DNA of 24,248 bases, taken from the NCBI GenBank assembly GCA_946479615.1, contig CAMLGR010000062.1, positions 1 through 24,248 of the forward strand. The letters are read 5' to 3'. Shown piece by piece: positions 1-6,098 of the stretch. The notes under the pieces are model-generated. The model was not told the DNA's origin. It worked only from the letters and a program-made list of their open reading frames with translations, and searched no databases. This DNA is from an uncultured Bacteroidota bacterium (GTDB lineage: Bacteria > Bacteroidota > Bacteroidia > Chitinophagales > Chitinophagaceae). Within the stretch, counting starts at the first letter, position 1. The number at the start of each line of letters is the position of its first letter. The position numbers were made by a program, and so were the translations under genes.

Positions 1-963
1 AAAGGATTTTCTTATGGATATGTAGGCAGTGTATTGATGCAACTGATTGGTTTTGCACTGGTGATGACGATGAGTGATGCAGGCAGAGCCTCGCAGATCA
101 CGTTCCTGCTCGTAGGCATCTGGTGGATCGGCTTTGCACAGATCACCTTCAAACGATTACCCGGTGCAGTTAAAAAAGATATTCCGAAAAAAAATATCCT
201 GCGTGATGGGTTTACAGAAGTAAAAAAAGTATTCAATGAAGTAAGAAAAATGCCGGTGCTGAAAAGATTTCTCCGTGGATTTTTCTTTTACAGCATGGGT
301 GTACAAACCGTAATGCTGGCAGCCACCCTATTCGGAAGCAAGCTATTAAACCTGGAAGATACCAAGCTCATCATTACCGTAGTATTGATACAACTGGTAG
401 CCATTATCGGCGCAGTAGCCATGAGCCGCTTATCCAAACGTTTTGGCAACCTGAAAGTATTGATGGGTGTTGTCATTTTCTGGATGCTGGTTTGCGTAGC
501 CGCTTATCGCACCGCTACCCAGGCAGAAGTCTTGCAGCCACTTCATGAAATGGTACATAGTTTAAAAAAACAACAGGAAGACCGGAAAGCCGAAGGTGAA
601 CAGGTACAAAAAATGCTGGATGCGCAGATCGCGATCATTCAAAAAAAACTGGACCCGCAGCAAAAACCAATTGAATATAGTTTTTATGCACTCGCTATAG
701 CGGTAGGATTGGTCATGGGTGGTATACAGTCCCTCAGCCGTTCTACGTATTCCAAACTAATGCCTGAAACAAAAGATACTGCTTCCTACTTCAGTTACTA
801 TGATCTCACCGAAAAGATAGCGATCGTAATCGGTATGCTCAGCTTTGGCTATATCGAAGAAATTACCGGCAGCATGAAAAATTCTGTACTATTCCTCATC
901 GCCTTTTTCGCCATTGGCTTTATATGGCTGTATAGCGCATGGTTTAAACAGAAAAGAGCATAA
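1..963 (+). CDS. MFS transporter, Atg22/UMF1-like (5' end missing)
   Basis: This is the C-terminal part of a multi-membrane-span transporter. The frame is open from base 1 (KGFSYGYVGSVL...), so the true start lies upstream of the window. The protein resembles the Atg22-like branch of the major facilitator superfamily, common in Bacteroidota as putative efflux or solute carriers of unknown substrate. Supporting signs are the GFSYGYVGS segment, several hydrophobic spans, and a glycine-rich span followed by GGIQSLSRSTYSKLMP and then SYFSYYDLTEKIAIVIG, which I recall as typical of this family. An oddity is a charged stretch of about 50 residues (nt 520-672; K, E and Q rich, for example HSLKKQQEDRKAEGEQ) between two membrane spans, which looks like an inserted coiled coil. 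The gene ends in TAA one base before a long palindromic repeat. The substrate cannot be told from sequence. Confidence 0.85.
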   Translation, partial: KGFSYGYVGSVLMQLIGFALVMTMSDAGRASQITFLLVGIWWIGFAQITFKRLPGAVKKDIPKKNILRDGFTEVKKVFNEVRKMPVLKRFLRGFFFYSMGVQTVMLAATLFGSKLLNLEDTKLIITVVLIQLVAIIGAVAMSRLSKRFGNLKVLMGVVIFWMLVCVAAYRTATQAEVLQPLHEMVHSLKKQQEDRKAEGEQVQKMLDAQIAIIQKKLDPQQKPIEYSFYALAIAVGLVMGGIQSLSRSTYSKLMPETKDTASYFSYYDLTEKIAIVIGMLSFGYIEEITGSMKNSVLFLIAFFAIGFIWLYSAWFKQKRA

Positions 964-1052
964 GATTTTTTTTCACCACATAGGAACATAGGATTCACAT
1001 AGGATTCTATGTATTGTCTATGTTCCTATGATCCTATGTGGTGAAAAAAATC
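964..1052. repeat. Long inverted repeat, CACATAGGA family (element A)
   Basis: The entire gap after the MFS gene is a near-perfect hairpin. The left arm starts GATTTTTTTTCACCACATAG and the right arm ends CCTATGTGGTGAAAAAAATC. Each arm is made of near-tandem copies of a word of about 9 bp, CACATAGGA on the left and CCTATGTTC/CCTATGAT/CCTATGTGG on the right. A related copy lies at 16401-16483. The right arm runs almost into the -7 box of the downstream hydrolase gene. The element could act as a terminator or attenuator between the two genes, but that is inference. Confidence 0.85.
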
Positions 1053-1055
1053 ATT

Positions 1056-1063
1056 TACTTTCG
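1056..1063 (+). promoter_or_regulatory. Putative Bacteroidota -7 box, TACTTTCG
   Basis: TACTTTCG matches TAnnTTTG at all but one fixed position and lies 4 bases before the ATG at 1068. If it is used, transcription starts at or within a few bases of the start codon. No clear -33 TTTG is seen, because that position falls inside the repeat arm. Confidence 0.4.
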
Positions 1064-1067
1064 CTTC

Positions 1068-1928
1068 ATGAAACTATACTCTATCAACACCGGCTATTTC
1101 CGTCTCGACGGCGGCGCTATGTTTGGTGTGGTTCCTAAAAGTATCTGGAACAAAATCAATCCCGCCGATGAAAATAATATGTGCAACTGGGCGCTTCGTT
1201 CCATGCTGATCGAAGATGGCGATCGCCTGATCCTTATCGATACCGGCATGGGAGATAAACAGGATGCAAAATTCTTCGGGCATTACTATCTCAATGGCGA
1301 TGATTCGCTGGATAAATCATTACAGAAATATGGATTTACACGGGATGATATTACCGATGTATTCATGACGCATCTCCATTTCGATCATTGCGGCGGCAGT
1401 ATTGCCCGTGAAGGCGATAAACTGGTACCTGCTTTTAAAAAAGCCGTATTCTGGAGTAATAAAGAACATTGGGAATGGGCCACGAAACCCAATGCAAGAG
1501 AGAAAGCCTCTTTTCTCAAAGAAAATATTCTTCCCATGCAGGAAAGCGGCCGGGTGAAGTTTGTAGAGGTGACACCTGGCAGCGCCACACGATTGGGAGA
1601 AACTTTGTTTGCACCCGGCATTTCCATCCGTTTTGTGAATGGTCATACAGAAGCTATGATGCTTCCGCAAATACAATACAAGGGTAAGACCCTTGTCTAT
1701 ATGGCGGACCTGCTTCCTTCGCAGGGACATATCCCTTTACCTTATATTATGGGTTATGATATGTTCCCGCTGACGACATTGAATGAAAAGACAGCCTTTC
1801 TGAAAGAAGCCGTTGAGAATAATTATATACTTTTCTTTGAGCACGATCCCATGTATGAATGCTGCACATTGAAACAAACGGAGAAGGGAATACGGGCGGG
1901 AGAGTTTTTTAAGTTGGAGGATATCTGA
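1068..1928 (+). CDS. Metallo-beta-lactamase-fold hydrolase
   Basis: A 286-aa MBL-fold protein with the complete metal-binding set. It has H102-L-H104-F-D106-H107 in THLHFDHCGG, H193 in NGHTEAM, D214 in YMADL, and a late H259 in FEHDP. The general architecture (GYFRLDGG...FGVVPK, IDTGMG) resembles the lactonase-like or quorum-quenching-like branch of the superfamily, but the substrate is not determinable. No signal peptide is seen, so it is probably cytoplasmic. I chose the ATG at 1068 (MKLYSINTGYF). An in-frame GTG at 1038 lies within the upstream repeat and would put the -7 box inside the gene. Its stop codon TGA shares two bases with the next inverted repeat. Confidence in the fold is high, in any substrate low. 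Confidence 0.9.
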   Translation: MKLYSINTGYFRLDGGAMFGVVPKSIWNKINPADENNMCNWALRSMLIEDGDRLILIDTGMGDKQDAKFFGHYYLNGDDSLDKSLQKYGFTRDDITDVFMTHLHFDHCGGSIAREGDKLVPAFKKAVFWSNKEHWEWATKPNAREKASFLKENILPMQESGRVKFVEVTPGSATRLGETLFAPGISIRFVNGHTEAMMLPQIQYKGKTLVYMADLLPSQGHIPLPYIMGYDMFPLTTLNEKTAFLKEAVENNYILFFEHDPMYECCTLKQTEKGIRAGEFFKLEDI

Positions 1929-2103
1929 ACCAGGATTTGGGGGGATTAATGGGATTTTTGGGAAAGAGGAAGATTACTTAATGAAAGATTATAGTTTATA
2001 AAATGAAGAAGGTGCATAAAGGATGATATTCTTTATGCACCTTCTTCTATTTTATGATTCTTATTCTCCTAAAAATCCCATTAATCCCCCCAAATCCTGG
2101 TTC
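1927..2103. repeat. Nested inverted repeat, GGGATT family (element B)
   Basis: The outer arms are 1927-1963 and 2067-2103, 37 bp with a single mismatch, starting GAACCAGGATTTGGGGGG. The arm contains a phased word of about 9 bp: GGGATTAAT, GGGATTTTT, GGGA. Inside lies a second perfect hairpin, with arms 2005-2021 (GAAGAAGGTGCATAAAG) and 2031-2047 and a 9-nt loop. The element fills the gap between two convergent genes (hydrolase and DUF3108), so it may serve as a bidirectional transcription stop. No strong T-tract follows the inner stem. Confidence 0.88.
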
Positions 2104-2121
2104 CGACATTCCCGGCTCAAA

Positions 2122-2928
2122 CTACTTCCTCCTTATCAACGCATCCATCGGGTGACGTAAGTTTTCATAACTCATCATATCGATCTTTACTTTACCTACT
2201 ACGATAGGGCTTTCGATACGAACAGGAATATGGTTATCATCATCCGTTACCCACACCGTCATTTTTTCACCACCATCGAATACGGTTCCTTTGATCAGCA
2301 ACGGTTTGAATTTAATCGCATTGAATTTTCCAAACTTGGTCTTGATCGTTTCGCGGCCCAGGTAGCGGATATACATTTCATTCACTTCATTATCTAAAAA
2401 CATAGAAAACGCGATCTTATCATTCACCCTGAGTTTGGAGAAATCGATATTGCGGGCGTAGAAAACTGCACTTACCACATCCTGCACACAGGCCGGGACT
2501 TTGAATAGACCATCGTTGGTAACGGCTGTATTCGCTGTCTTATTAAAAGTAACGTTCTGGTATATTTTATGTCCCCCTTCATTTACGTTGCGGATAAATT
2601 TCAGCGGTTGCAGATTGGCAGTATCCATATAGGTCTCATACCTGTCGCGCACTTTATACAGGAAATCGTAAGAGGAATTAGTATTGCCTTCGCCTACGAT
2701 ATGATAGACCGGTTTATTATTCATCGTTTCCAGTGTATTGGTAAACGTGGCAGTTCCTGCATTTACATAAATACCGGCTACAGCATAGTAAACGGTAAAA
2801 GAAACTTTTTCACCAGCCTTGAAAGCCGTATTGCGGATACCACAGGCATCCTGCGGCGTTTCCGCTCTGGTGGTGAATGCCGTGAGAGCAACCAGTGGTA
2901 ATATGATCAGTTTGATTATTCCTTTCAT
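2122..2928 (-). CDS. DUF3108 domain-containing secreted protein
   Basis: A 268-aa protein with an N-terminal signal peptide (hydrophobic residues 4-18, likely cleavage after TTRA at about residue 22). The body matches my recollection of the DUF3108 family: AFKAGEKVSFTVYYAVAGIYVNAG near residues 36-59, a central DRYETYMD segment, and a C-terminal part with VWVTDDDNHIPVRIES followed by VGKVKIDM. The family has no established biochemical role; it is a periplasmic or outer-membrane-associated beta-rich protein in many Bacteroidota and Proteobacteria. It begins 11 nt after the flippase-like gene on the same strand, so the two are probably co-transcribed. It ends in TAG near the GGGATT-family hairpin. 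Confidence 0.85.
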   Translation of the reverse strand: MKGIIKLIILPLVALTAFTTRAETPQDACGIRNTAFKAGEKVSFTVYYAVAGIYVNAGTATFTNTLETMNNKPVYHIVGEGNTNSSYDFLYKVRDRYETYMDTANLQPLKFIRNVNEGGHKIYQNVTFNKTANTAVTNDGLFKVPACVQDVVSAVFYARNIDFSKLRVNDKIAFSMFLDNEVNEMYIRYLGRETIKTKFGKFNAIKFKPLLIKGTVFDGGEKMTVWVTDDDNHIPVRIESPIVVGKVKIDMMSYENLRHPMDALIRRK

Positions 2929-2939
2929 CAGAAAATAAA

Positions 2940-3983
2940 TTAGGTTACAGATGACCCGTTTTTATTGACAAATATTTTTTTAATACTCAAAATTAACAAG
3001 CTGCCGGTTAAGGCAGGAATGATCAGGTTGATAAACCATATACTTACCGAGGTCAGTCCTATTCCCAATTGGTTGGTGCTGAACAGGCCCAGTAATTTCA
3101 AACTCACTTTCCCCCTGAGGCTGAGATCGGTAAACAAAGCAATCGTTGGGATCACGGCCATCACCAAAAAAGAAACGCTGACAGCCCACAACGTTTGCCC
3201 CCATGAAATTGTTACATCAAACAGGTGAAACAGCAAATAATACTGTATGATGAACACCAGGAAACGTAATGCTGATAAAGACAGTAATTGCAGCAGCAAA
3301 GTTGCATTAAAATCCTCCAATGTCTCTAAAAGCCAGGCGTATTTCCTGCTAAATGGCAACCGGTCAAACCAACCGATCACCCAGGATAACCGGAAATAAA
3401 AAAGTGTTAAAACAACTACTACCCCCGCCGATCCATACAGCATAATATGTACCCAGAATGCCGATACCAGGCGGCCTGCAATCACCTGCCCTTCCAGTAT
3501 GATCAACCCGATCGTTCCCATTAGTAAGGTTACGATCAACTGGCTCAGGCTGCTGGTGATGGTCAGAGCTATCGCCTTCAACCGGTTCCCGTCATCCATA
3601 TACAATACCCTGCCAAAATATTCCCCAACCCTGTTGGGAGTTGTCACCGAAAAAGAAACACCGGAAAGAACGGCCTTGAAAGCCCTGATAAAACTAATAG
3701 ACTGGATGCGCCGGATACATAGTTTCCATTTAAACGTTTCGATACCCCAGTTCACCACCATCAGCAGGAACGCTATTACCAGATTCCATATCTGCGCACT
3801 TCCAAATGATTCACGGATATGCTGCCAGGATCGCTCCAGGTCAGGTTGCCGTCTTAACTGGTTGTAAATGGACCAGGAAACCCAAAGAAACAACAGTGGT
3901 CCCAGGAAATAGTTAATGAAAACCCTGATTTGTTTTTTACGTACACTCTGTATTTGCATAGTTGGGATCAATGGCGCCTTCAT
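2940..3983 (-). CDS. Flippase-like integral membrane protein (LPG synthase TM-domain family)
   Basis: A 347-aa inner-membrane protein with about eight hydrophobic spans. The segment LSGVSFSVTTPNRVGEYFGR (residues about 106-125) is the hallmark of the UPF0104/lysylphosphatidylglycerol-synthase transmembrane family, whose members flip or modify lipids. No catalytic synthase domain is attached, so a flippase or lipid-carrier role is more likely than aminoacyl transfer. It is the first gene of a two-gene unit with the DUF3108 gene and is divergent from ruvC. The start could also be the Met at residue 9 (MQIQSVRKKQ). The substrate is unknown. Confidence 0.85.
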   Translation of the reverse strand: MKAPLIPTMQIQSVRKKQIRVFINYFLGPLLFLWVSWSIYNQLRRQPDLERSWQHIRESFGSAQIWNLVIAFLLMVVNWGIETFKWKLCIRRIQSISFIRAFKAVLSGVSFSVTTPNRVGEYFGRVLYMDDGNRLKAIALTITSSLSQLIVTLLMGTIGLIILEGQVIAGRLVSAFWVHIMLYGSAGVVVVLTLFYFRLSWVIGWFDRLPFSRKYAWLLETLEDFNATLLLQLLSLSALRFLVFIIQYYLLFHLFDVTISWGQTLWAVSVSFLVMAVIPTIALFTDLSLRGKVSLKLLGLFSTNQLGIGLTSVSIWFINLIIPALTGSLLILSIKKIFVNKNGSSVT

Positions 3984-4077
3984 GAAATTTTCATCTATAA
4001 GGAAATGTGTATTTTGCGGAAGGAAAATTTCACACCGGGTTATCCGGCTTCATTCATCCTGTAAAAATACTGCCTGT

Positions 4078-4647
4078 TTGCAAAAAGCTGCTAAAATAAT
4101 TCTGGGTATAGATCCCGGCACCCTGCTGATGGGCTATGGCATCATCGAAGTGCATAGTAAAAAGATGGTCATGCGGGAAATGCAGACATTACGGCTTTCT
4201 GCCAAACAAGATAATCATGAACGATTGTACCTGATCCATAAAAAAGTAACCGAACTCATCATCAGCTTTCGCCCGCATGAGTTTGCCATCGAAGCGCCGT
4301 TCTTTGGAAAGAATGTACAAAGTATGCTGAAACTGGGAAGAGCACAGGGGGTAGCGATCGCAGCAGCGATGAGCGCCGGCATTCCTGTAACTGAATACTC
4401 TCCCCGGAAAGTAAAGCAATCCATTACAGGAAATGGTAATGCAGACAAGGAACAGGTATGGAAAATGCTGCAGCACTTGCTGGACCTGGAACAGGAACCC
4501 GATTATTTCGATGCTACCGATGCACTGGCGATTGCCGTCTGCCATCATTTTCAATCCGGCTCTTCACTGCTGAAAACAGGAAAGGGATTCAGCGGCTGGG
4601 GCGATTTTATTAAAAAGAATCCTGATAAGATAAGGAAGCAATTATGA
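4078..4647 (+). CDS. ruvC: Crossover junction endodeoxyribonuclease RuvC
   Basis: RuvC resolves Holliday junctions together with RuvAB in the cytoplasm. The protein shows the RNase-H-like fold and four acidic catalytic residues: D in ILGIDPGT, E in AIEAPFFGKN, and the two D of DATDALAIAVCHH. The signature NVQSMLKLGRAQGVA and TEYSPRKVKQSITGNGNADK are present. From the TTG at 4078 the protein is 189 aa, a normal RuvC length, with ten residues before GIDPGT. The only upstream in-frame ATG codons (3916 and 3982) add a Cys-rich tail without similarity to RuvC and run into the divergent flippase gene. A near -7 motif (TATTTTGC at about 4012) also favours a start after 4020. The stop codon is the first triplet of the next inverted repeat. 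Confidence 0.92.
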   Translation: MQKAAKIILGIDPGTLLMGYGIIEVHSKKMVMREMQTLRLSAKQDNHERLYLIHKKVTELIISFRPHEFAIEAPFFGKNVQSMLKLGRAQGVAIAAAMSAGIPVTEYSPRKVKQSITGNGNADKEQVWKMLQHLLDLEQEPDYFDATDALAIAVCHHFQSGSSLLKTGKGFSGWGDFIKKNPDKIRKQL

Positions 4648-4721
4648 GTTATGAATGCAGAATTATGAATGATGCACGAGAATCAGGCGCCTCCCATTCA
4701 TAATTCTTCATTCATAACTCA
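4645..4721. repeat. Inverted repeat, GARTTATGAAT family (element C)
   Basis: The arms are 4645-4671 and 4695-4721, 27 bp with one mismatch, around a 23-nt loop. Each arm holds two near-tandem copies of GARTTATGAAT (GAGTTATGAAT, GAATTATGAAT). The outer three bases of each arm are TGA on the strand read outward-in: 4645-4647 is the stop codon of ruvC and 4719-4721 (minus strand) is the stop codon of the HIT gene. No other gap exists between these convergent genes. Confidence 0.9.
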
Positions 4722-5114
4722 ATCATTCAAATTCCTTACAATCTTCTCCTGCACTTCTCTCAATTCCTCTTCCGATAAGGTCAGTTTGGCCTGGTTAAAA
4801 TTGAGATCGTTCGCTGAATTGATCGGGATCAGGTGCACGTGTGCATGAGGCACTTCCAGGCCGATCACGCTGATACCGCAGCGATCACAATCAAAACTTT
4901 TTTCAATTGCTTTGGCAATCGGTTTTGCAAACAATAATAATTCCCGGAGATAGGTATCGGGCAGATCGAACAGTTTATCTGTCTCGGTCTTTGGTACGAC
5001 CAGCACATGCCCTTCGCGGAGAGGAAATATATCAAGGAATGCAAAGAATTGTTCGTTCTCAGCTATCTTATACGAAGGGATCTGCCCCGAAATAATTTTG
5101 GAGAAGATTGTCAT
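4719..5114 (-). CDS. HIT family nucleotide-binding hydrolase
   Basis: A 131-aa histidine-triad protein of the Hint/HinT type. It starts MTIFSKIISGQIPSYKIAEN, has FAFLDIFPLREGHVLVVPK (residues about 24-42), and the triad H90-A-H92-V-H94-L in GLEVPHAHVHLIPI. Such proteins hydrolyse purine nucleoside phosphoramidates or AMP-lysine-type adducts in the cytoplasm. The length is normal and no key residue is missing. The start ATG is 4 nt after a good TAnnTTTG box on the same strand. Confidence 0.92.
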   Translation of the reverse strand: MTIFSKIISGQIPSYKIAENEQFFAFLDIFPLREGHVLVVPKTETDKLFDLPDTYLRELLLFAKPIAKAIEKSFDCDRCGISVIGLEVPHAHVHLIPINSANDLNFNQAKLTLSEEELREVQEKIVRNLND

Positions 5115-5118
5115 ACAC

Positions 5119-5126
5119 CAAATGTA
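5119..5126 (-). promoter_or_regulatory. Putative -7 box TACATTTG for the HIT gene
   Basis: On the minus strand TACATTTG is an exact TAnnTTTG match 4 nt before the HIT start codon at 5114, implying a leaderless or nearly leaderless message. A T-rich run lies just upstream. No clear -33 TTTG is visible. Confidence 0.5.
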
Positions 5127-5147
5127 AAAAATAAAGAGCTAACTCTT

Positions 5148-5330
5148 CTTTGTGCCCCTCGTGTCCCGGCGTAGCCGGGATAGTGTTCTTTGTGCTATCA
5201 CACATAAAATGCCAATGGTACTCTTTTTTATTTTATAAAAGACGTCAACTGTATTAAGCCTAACCTCGATATTTTAGGTATCACAAAGGACACGATCCCG
5301 GCTACGCCGGGACACAAGGGACACGGGTGA
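5148..5330. repeat. Inverted repeat, GTGTCCYTTGTG family with palindromic core (element D)
   Basis: The arms are roughly 5148-5197 and 5279-5329. They share a 21-bp identical stretch that starts GTGTCCCGGC, and then related flanks made of the word GTGTCCYTT/GTGTTCTTT. Each arm contains the self-palindrome TCCCGGCGTAGCCGGGA (5164-5180 and, on the other strand, 5296-5312), so each arm can fold alone or with its partner. The centre (about 5198-5278) is AT-rich and unrelated. Read on the other strand, the word CACAAAGGA differs by one base from the CACATAGGA word of element A. Confidence 0.85.
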
Positions 5331-5364
5331 AATAAATAAAACAGCCCTTTAGAAAAAGGGCCGT
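5330..5364 (-). terminator. Intrinsic terminator, minus strand
   Basis: The stem pairs 5341-5350 (ACAGCCCTTT) with 5355-5364 (AAAGGGCCGT), with one mismatch and an AGAA loop. On the minus strand it is followed by GTTTTATTTATTT, a usable T-tract. It lies 54 bp after the stop of the 44-codon minus-strand frame at 5419-5553. A shorter T run on the plus side makes bidirectional action possible. Confidence 0.6.
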
Positions 5365-5418
5365 CTCTTTTTGGAACTCTAAGTGTAAGTAGATAACTAT
5401 TAACTATTAAATCACCCC

Positions 5419-5553
5419 TCAAAAAATTCGTTTATTACGATAAGGTTGTACTACGGGTTGCGGTACCAGTTTTTTGTTTTTTTGTTTGGTTAATCTTTCG
5501 ATTATTTCTTTTACCTCTTTTATTCGTTCTTTCCATTTTTCAGGTGCACTCAT
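5419..5553 (-). CDS. Possible small basic protein, 44 aa
   Basis: A short minus-strand frame with an ATG start, too small for most gene callers. The product begins MSAPEKWKERIKEVKEIIER, continues with a Lys-rich patch (LTKQKNKK) and a Pro/Val segment (LVPQPVVQPYRNKRIF). Residues 5-25 could form an amphipathic helix, and the protein is strongly basic. An in-frame TAA lies 5 codons before the ATG, so this start is the only ATG possible. A terminator follows at 5330-5364, and a CGTACG inverted repeat lies immediately upstream. I do not recognise a family. It might be a nucleic-acid-binding peptide, but that is a guess. A chance ORF remains possible. Confidence 0.45.
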   Translation of the reverse strand: MSAPEKWKERIKEVKEIIERLTKQKNKKLVPQPVVQPYRNKRIF

Positions 5554-5554
5554 A

Positions 5555-5580
5555 GCCGTACGTATTTATGATCGTACGCC
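5555..5580. promoter_or_regulatory. CGTACG inverted repeat upstream of the small ORF
   Basis: CGTACG occurs at 5557-5562 and again at 5573-5578, separated by 10 bp, with partly symmetric flanks (GCCGTACG / CGTACGCC). It ends 2 bp before the ATG at 5553 (minus strand). The spacing would suit a dimeric regulator, but no regulator gene is nearby. Confidence 0.3.
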
Positions 5581-5971
5581 GATAATGCAGTTGATCTTTT
5601 GCCGGCACAACCTTTATGACCTTTTGATCGTTACAAAATTTGCTGCCCCGCTGGCCTGTTCCGGGGAGCAAGGTCCTGTTAGAATGATGCGAAAGTCTGT
5701 TTTGCTGCAGGGTGCAGGCCAGTAGAGAAACAGGCAACTGGTAAGTAGCCAGTTGTAATGATAGTGGTGCAGTGGTTGTAAAAGGGTCGTTGTTCGAATA
5801 AGCCGGGCTGGTTGGTGGATAGGTCCGGCTGTATATAGTTTCTAAGCAATTAGTTTGATTTGTTTTCAATTTCCAGGGTATTAGCGGCCCATAGAAATAT
5901 TGGAATTAGGTACTGATCCATGATCCGGGTCCACCTGCACTTCGGAATATCCTGATCTTCTTTTGATCGTA

Positions 5972-6000
5972 GTTTTCCGATTTAAAATGTGGTTTTCCGA
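5972..6000. promoter_or_regulatory. Direct repeat GTTTTCCGA x2, 20-bp phase
   Basis: GTTTTCCGA at 5972-5980 and 5992-6000, exactly 20 bp start to start, about two helical turns. Lies about 100 bp upstream of the ABC-transporter operon. The same-face spacing and the GTT core recall LytTR-type binding sites, but the match to that consensus is loose. Confidence 0.4.
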
Positions 6001-6098
6001 ATCGTGAGACAAACGTAATATCTGCTTCACGGATTTGCAAGTCTATTCCCAAATAAATTTTAAAATTCTTCCAAATCATTCATTTTCAGCACAAAAAC

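Larger units (their letters stand above)
5554..6098. other. 545-bp gap; possible structured RNA or leader, no convincing gene
   Basis: No recognisable protein is encoded here. A minus-strand frame at 5540-5869 (109 codons, TTG start, Thr/Pro/Ser-rich, no family) is open but unconvincing and overlaps the small ORF by 14 bp. Three stems lie in a row: CTGGCCTG (5651-5658) with CAGGCCAG (5715-5722); CAACTGG (5735-5741) with CCAGTTG (5749-5755); and AGCCGG (5801-5806) with CCGGCT (5825-5830). This could be a structured leader or small RNA. It does not match the core motifs of RNase P RNA, tmRNA, SRP RNA or a tRNA that I can recall. Confidence 0.35.

Noticed and set aside
1038..1067. GTG start extending the hydrolase by ten residues (MVKKIIYFRF)
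   Set aside because: The extension lies in the right arm of the inverted repeat and covers the -7 box; the ATG at 1068 matches the usual N-terminus.
964..5330. Interpretation of the repeats as a CRISPR array or IS ends
   Set aside because: No regular spacer units, no cas or transposase genes, no target-site duplications; arms are inverted, not direct.
5474..5725. 83-codon plus-strand frame
   Set aside because: Antisense to the small ORF, no start context, sequence looks like translated non-coding DNA.
5690..5760. Words such as GAAAGTC and GAGAAACAG that recall RNase P RNA
   Set aside because: Order and spacing do not fit the conserved core of RNase P RNA, and the other universal blocks are missing.
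5540..5869. 109-codon minus-strand frame, Thr/Ser/Pro-rich
   Set aside because: TTG start, no recognisable family, no promoter, overlaps the 44-codon frame; kept only as a possibility in the gap entry.
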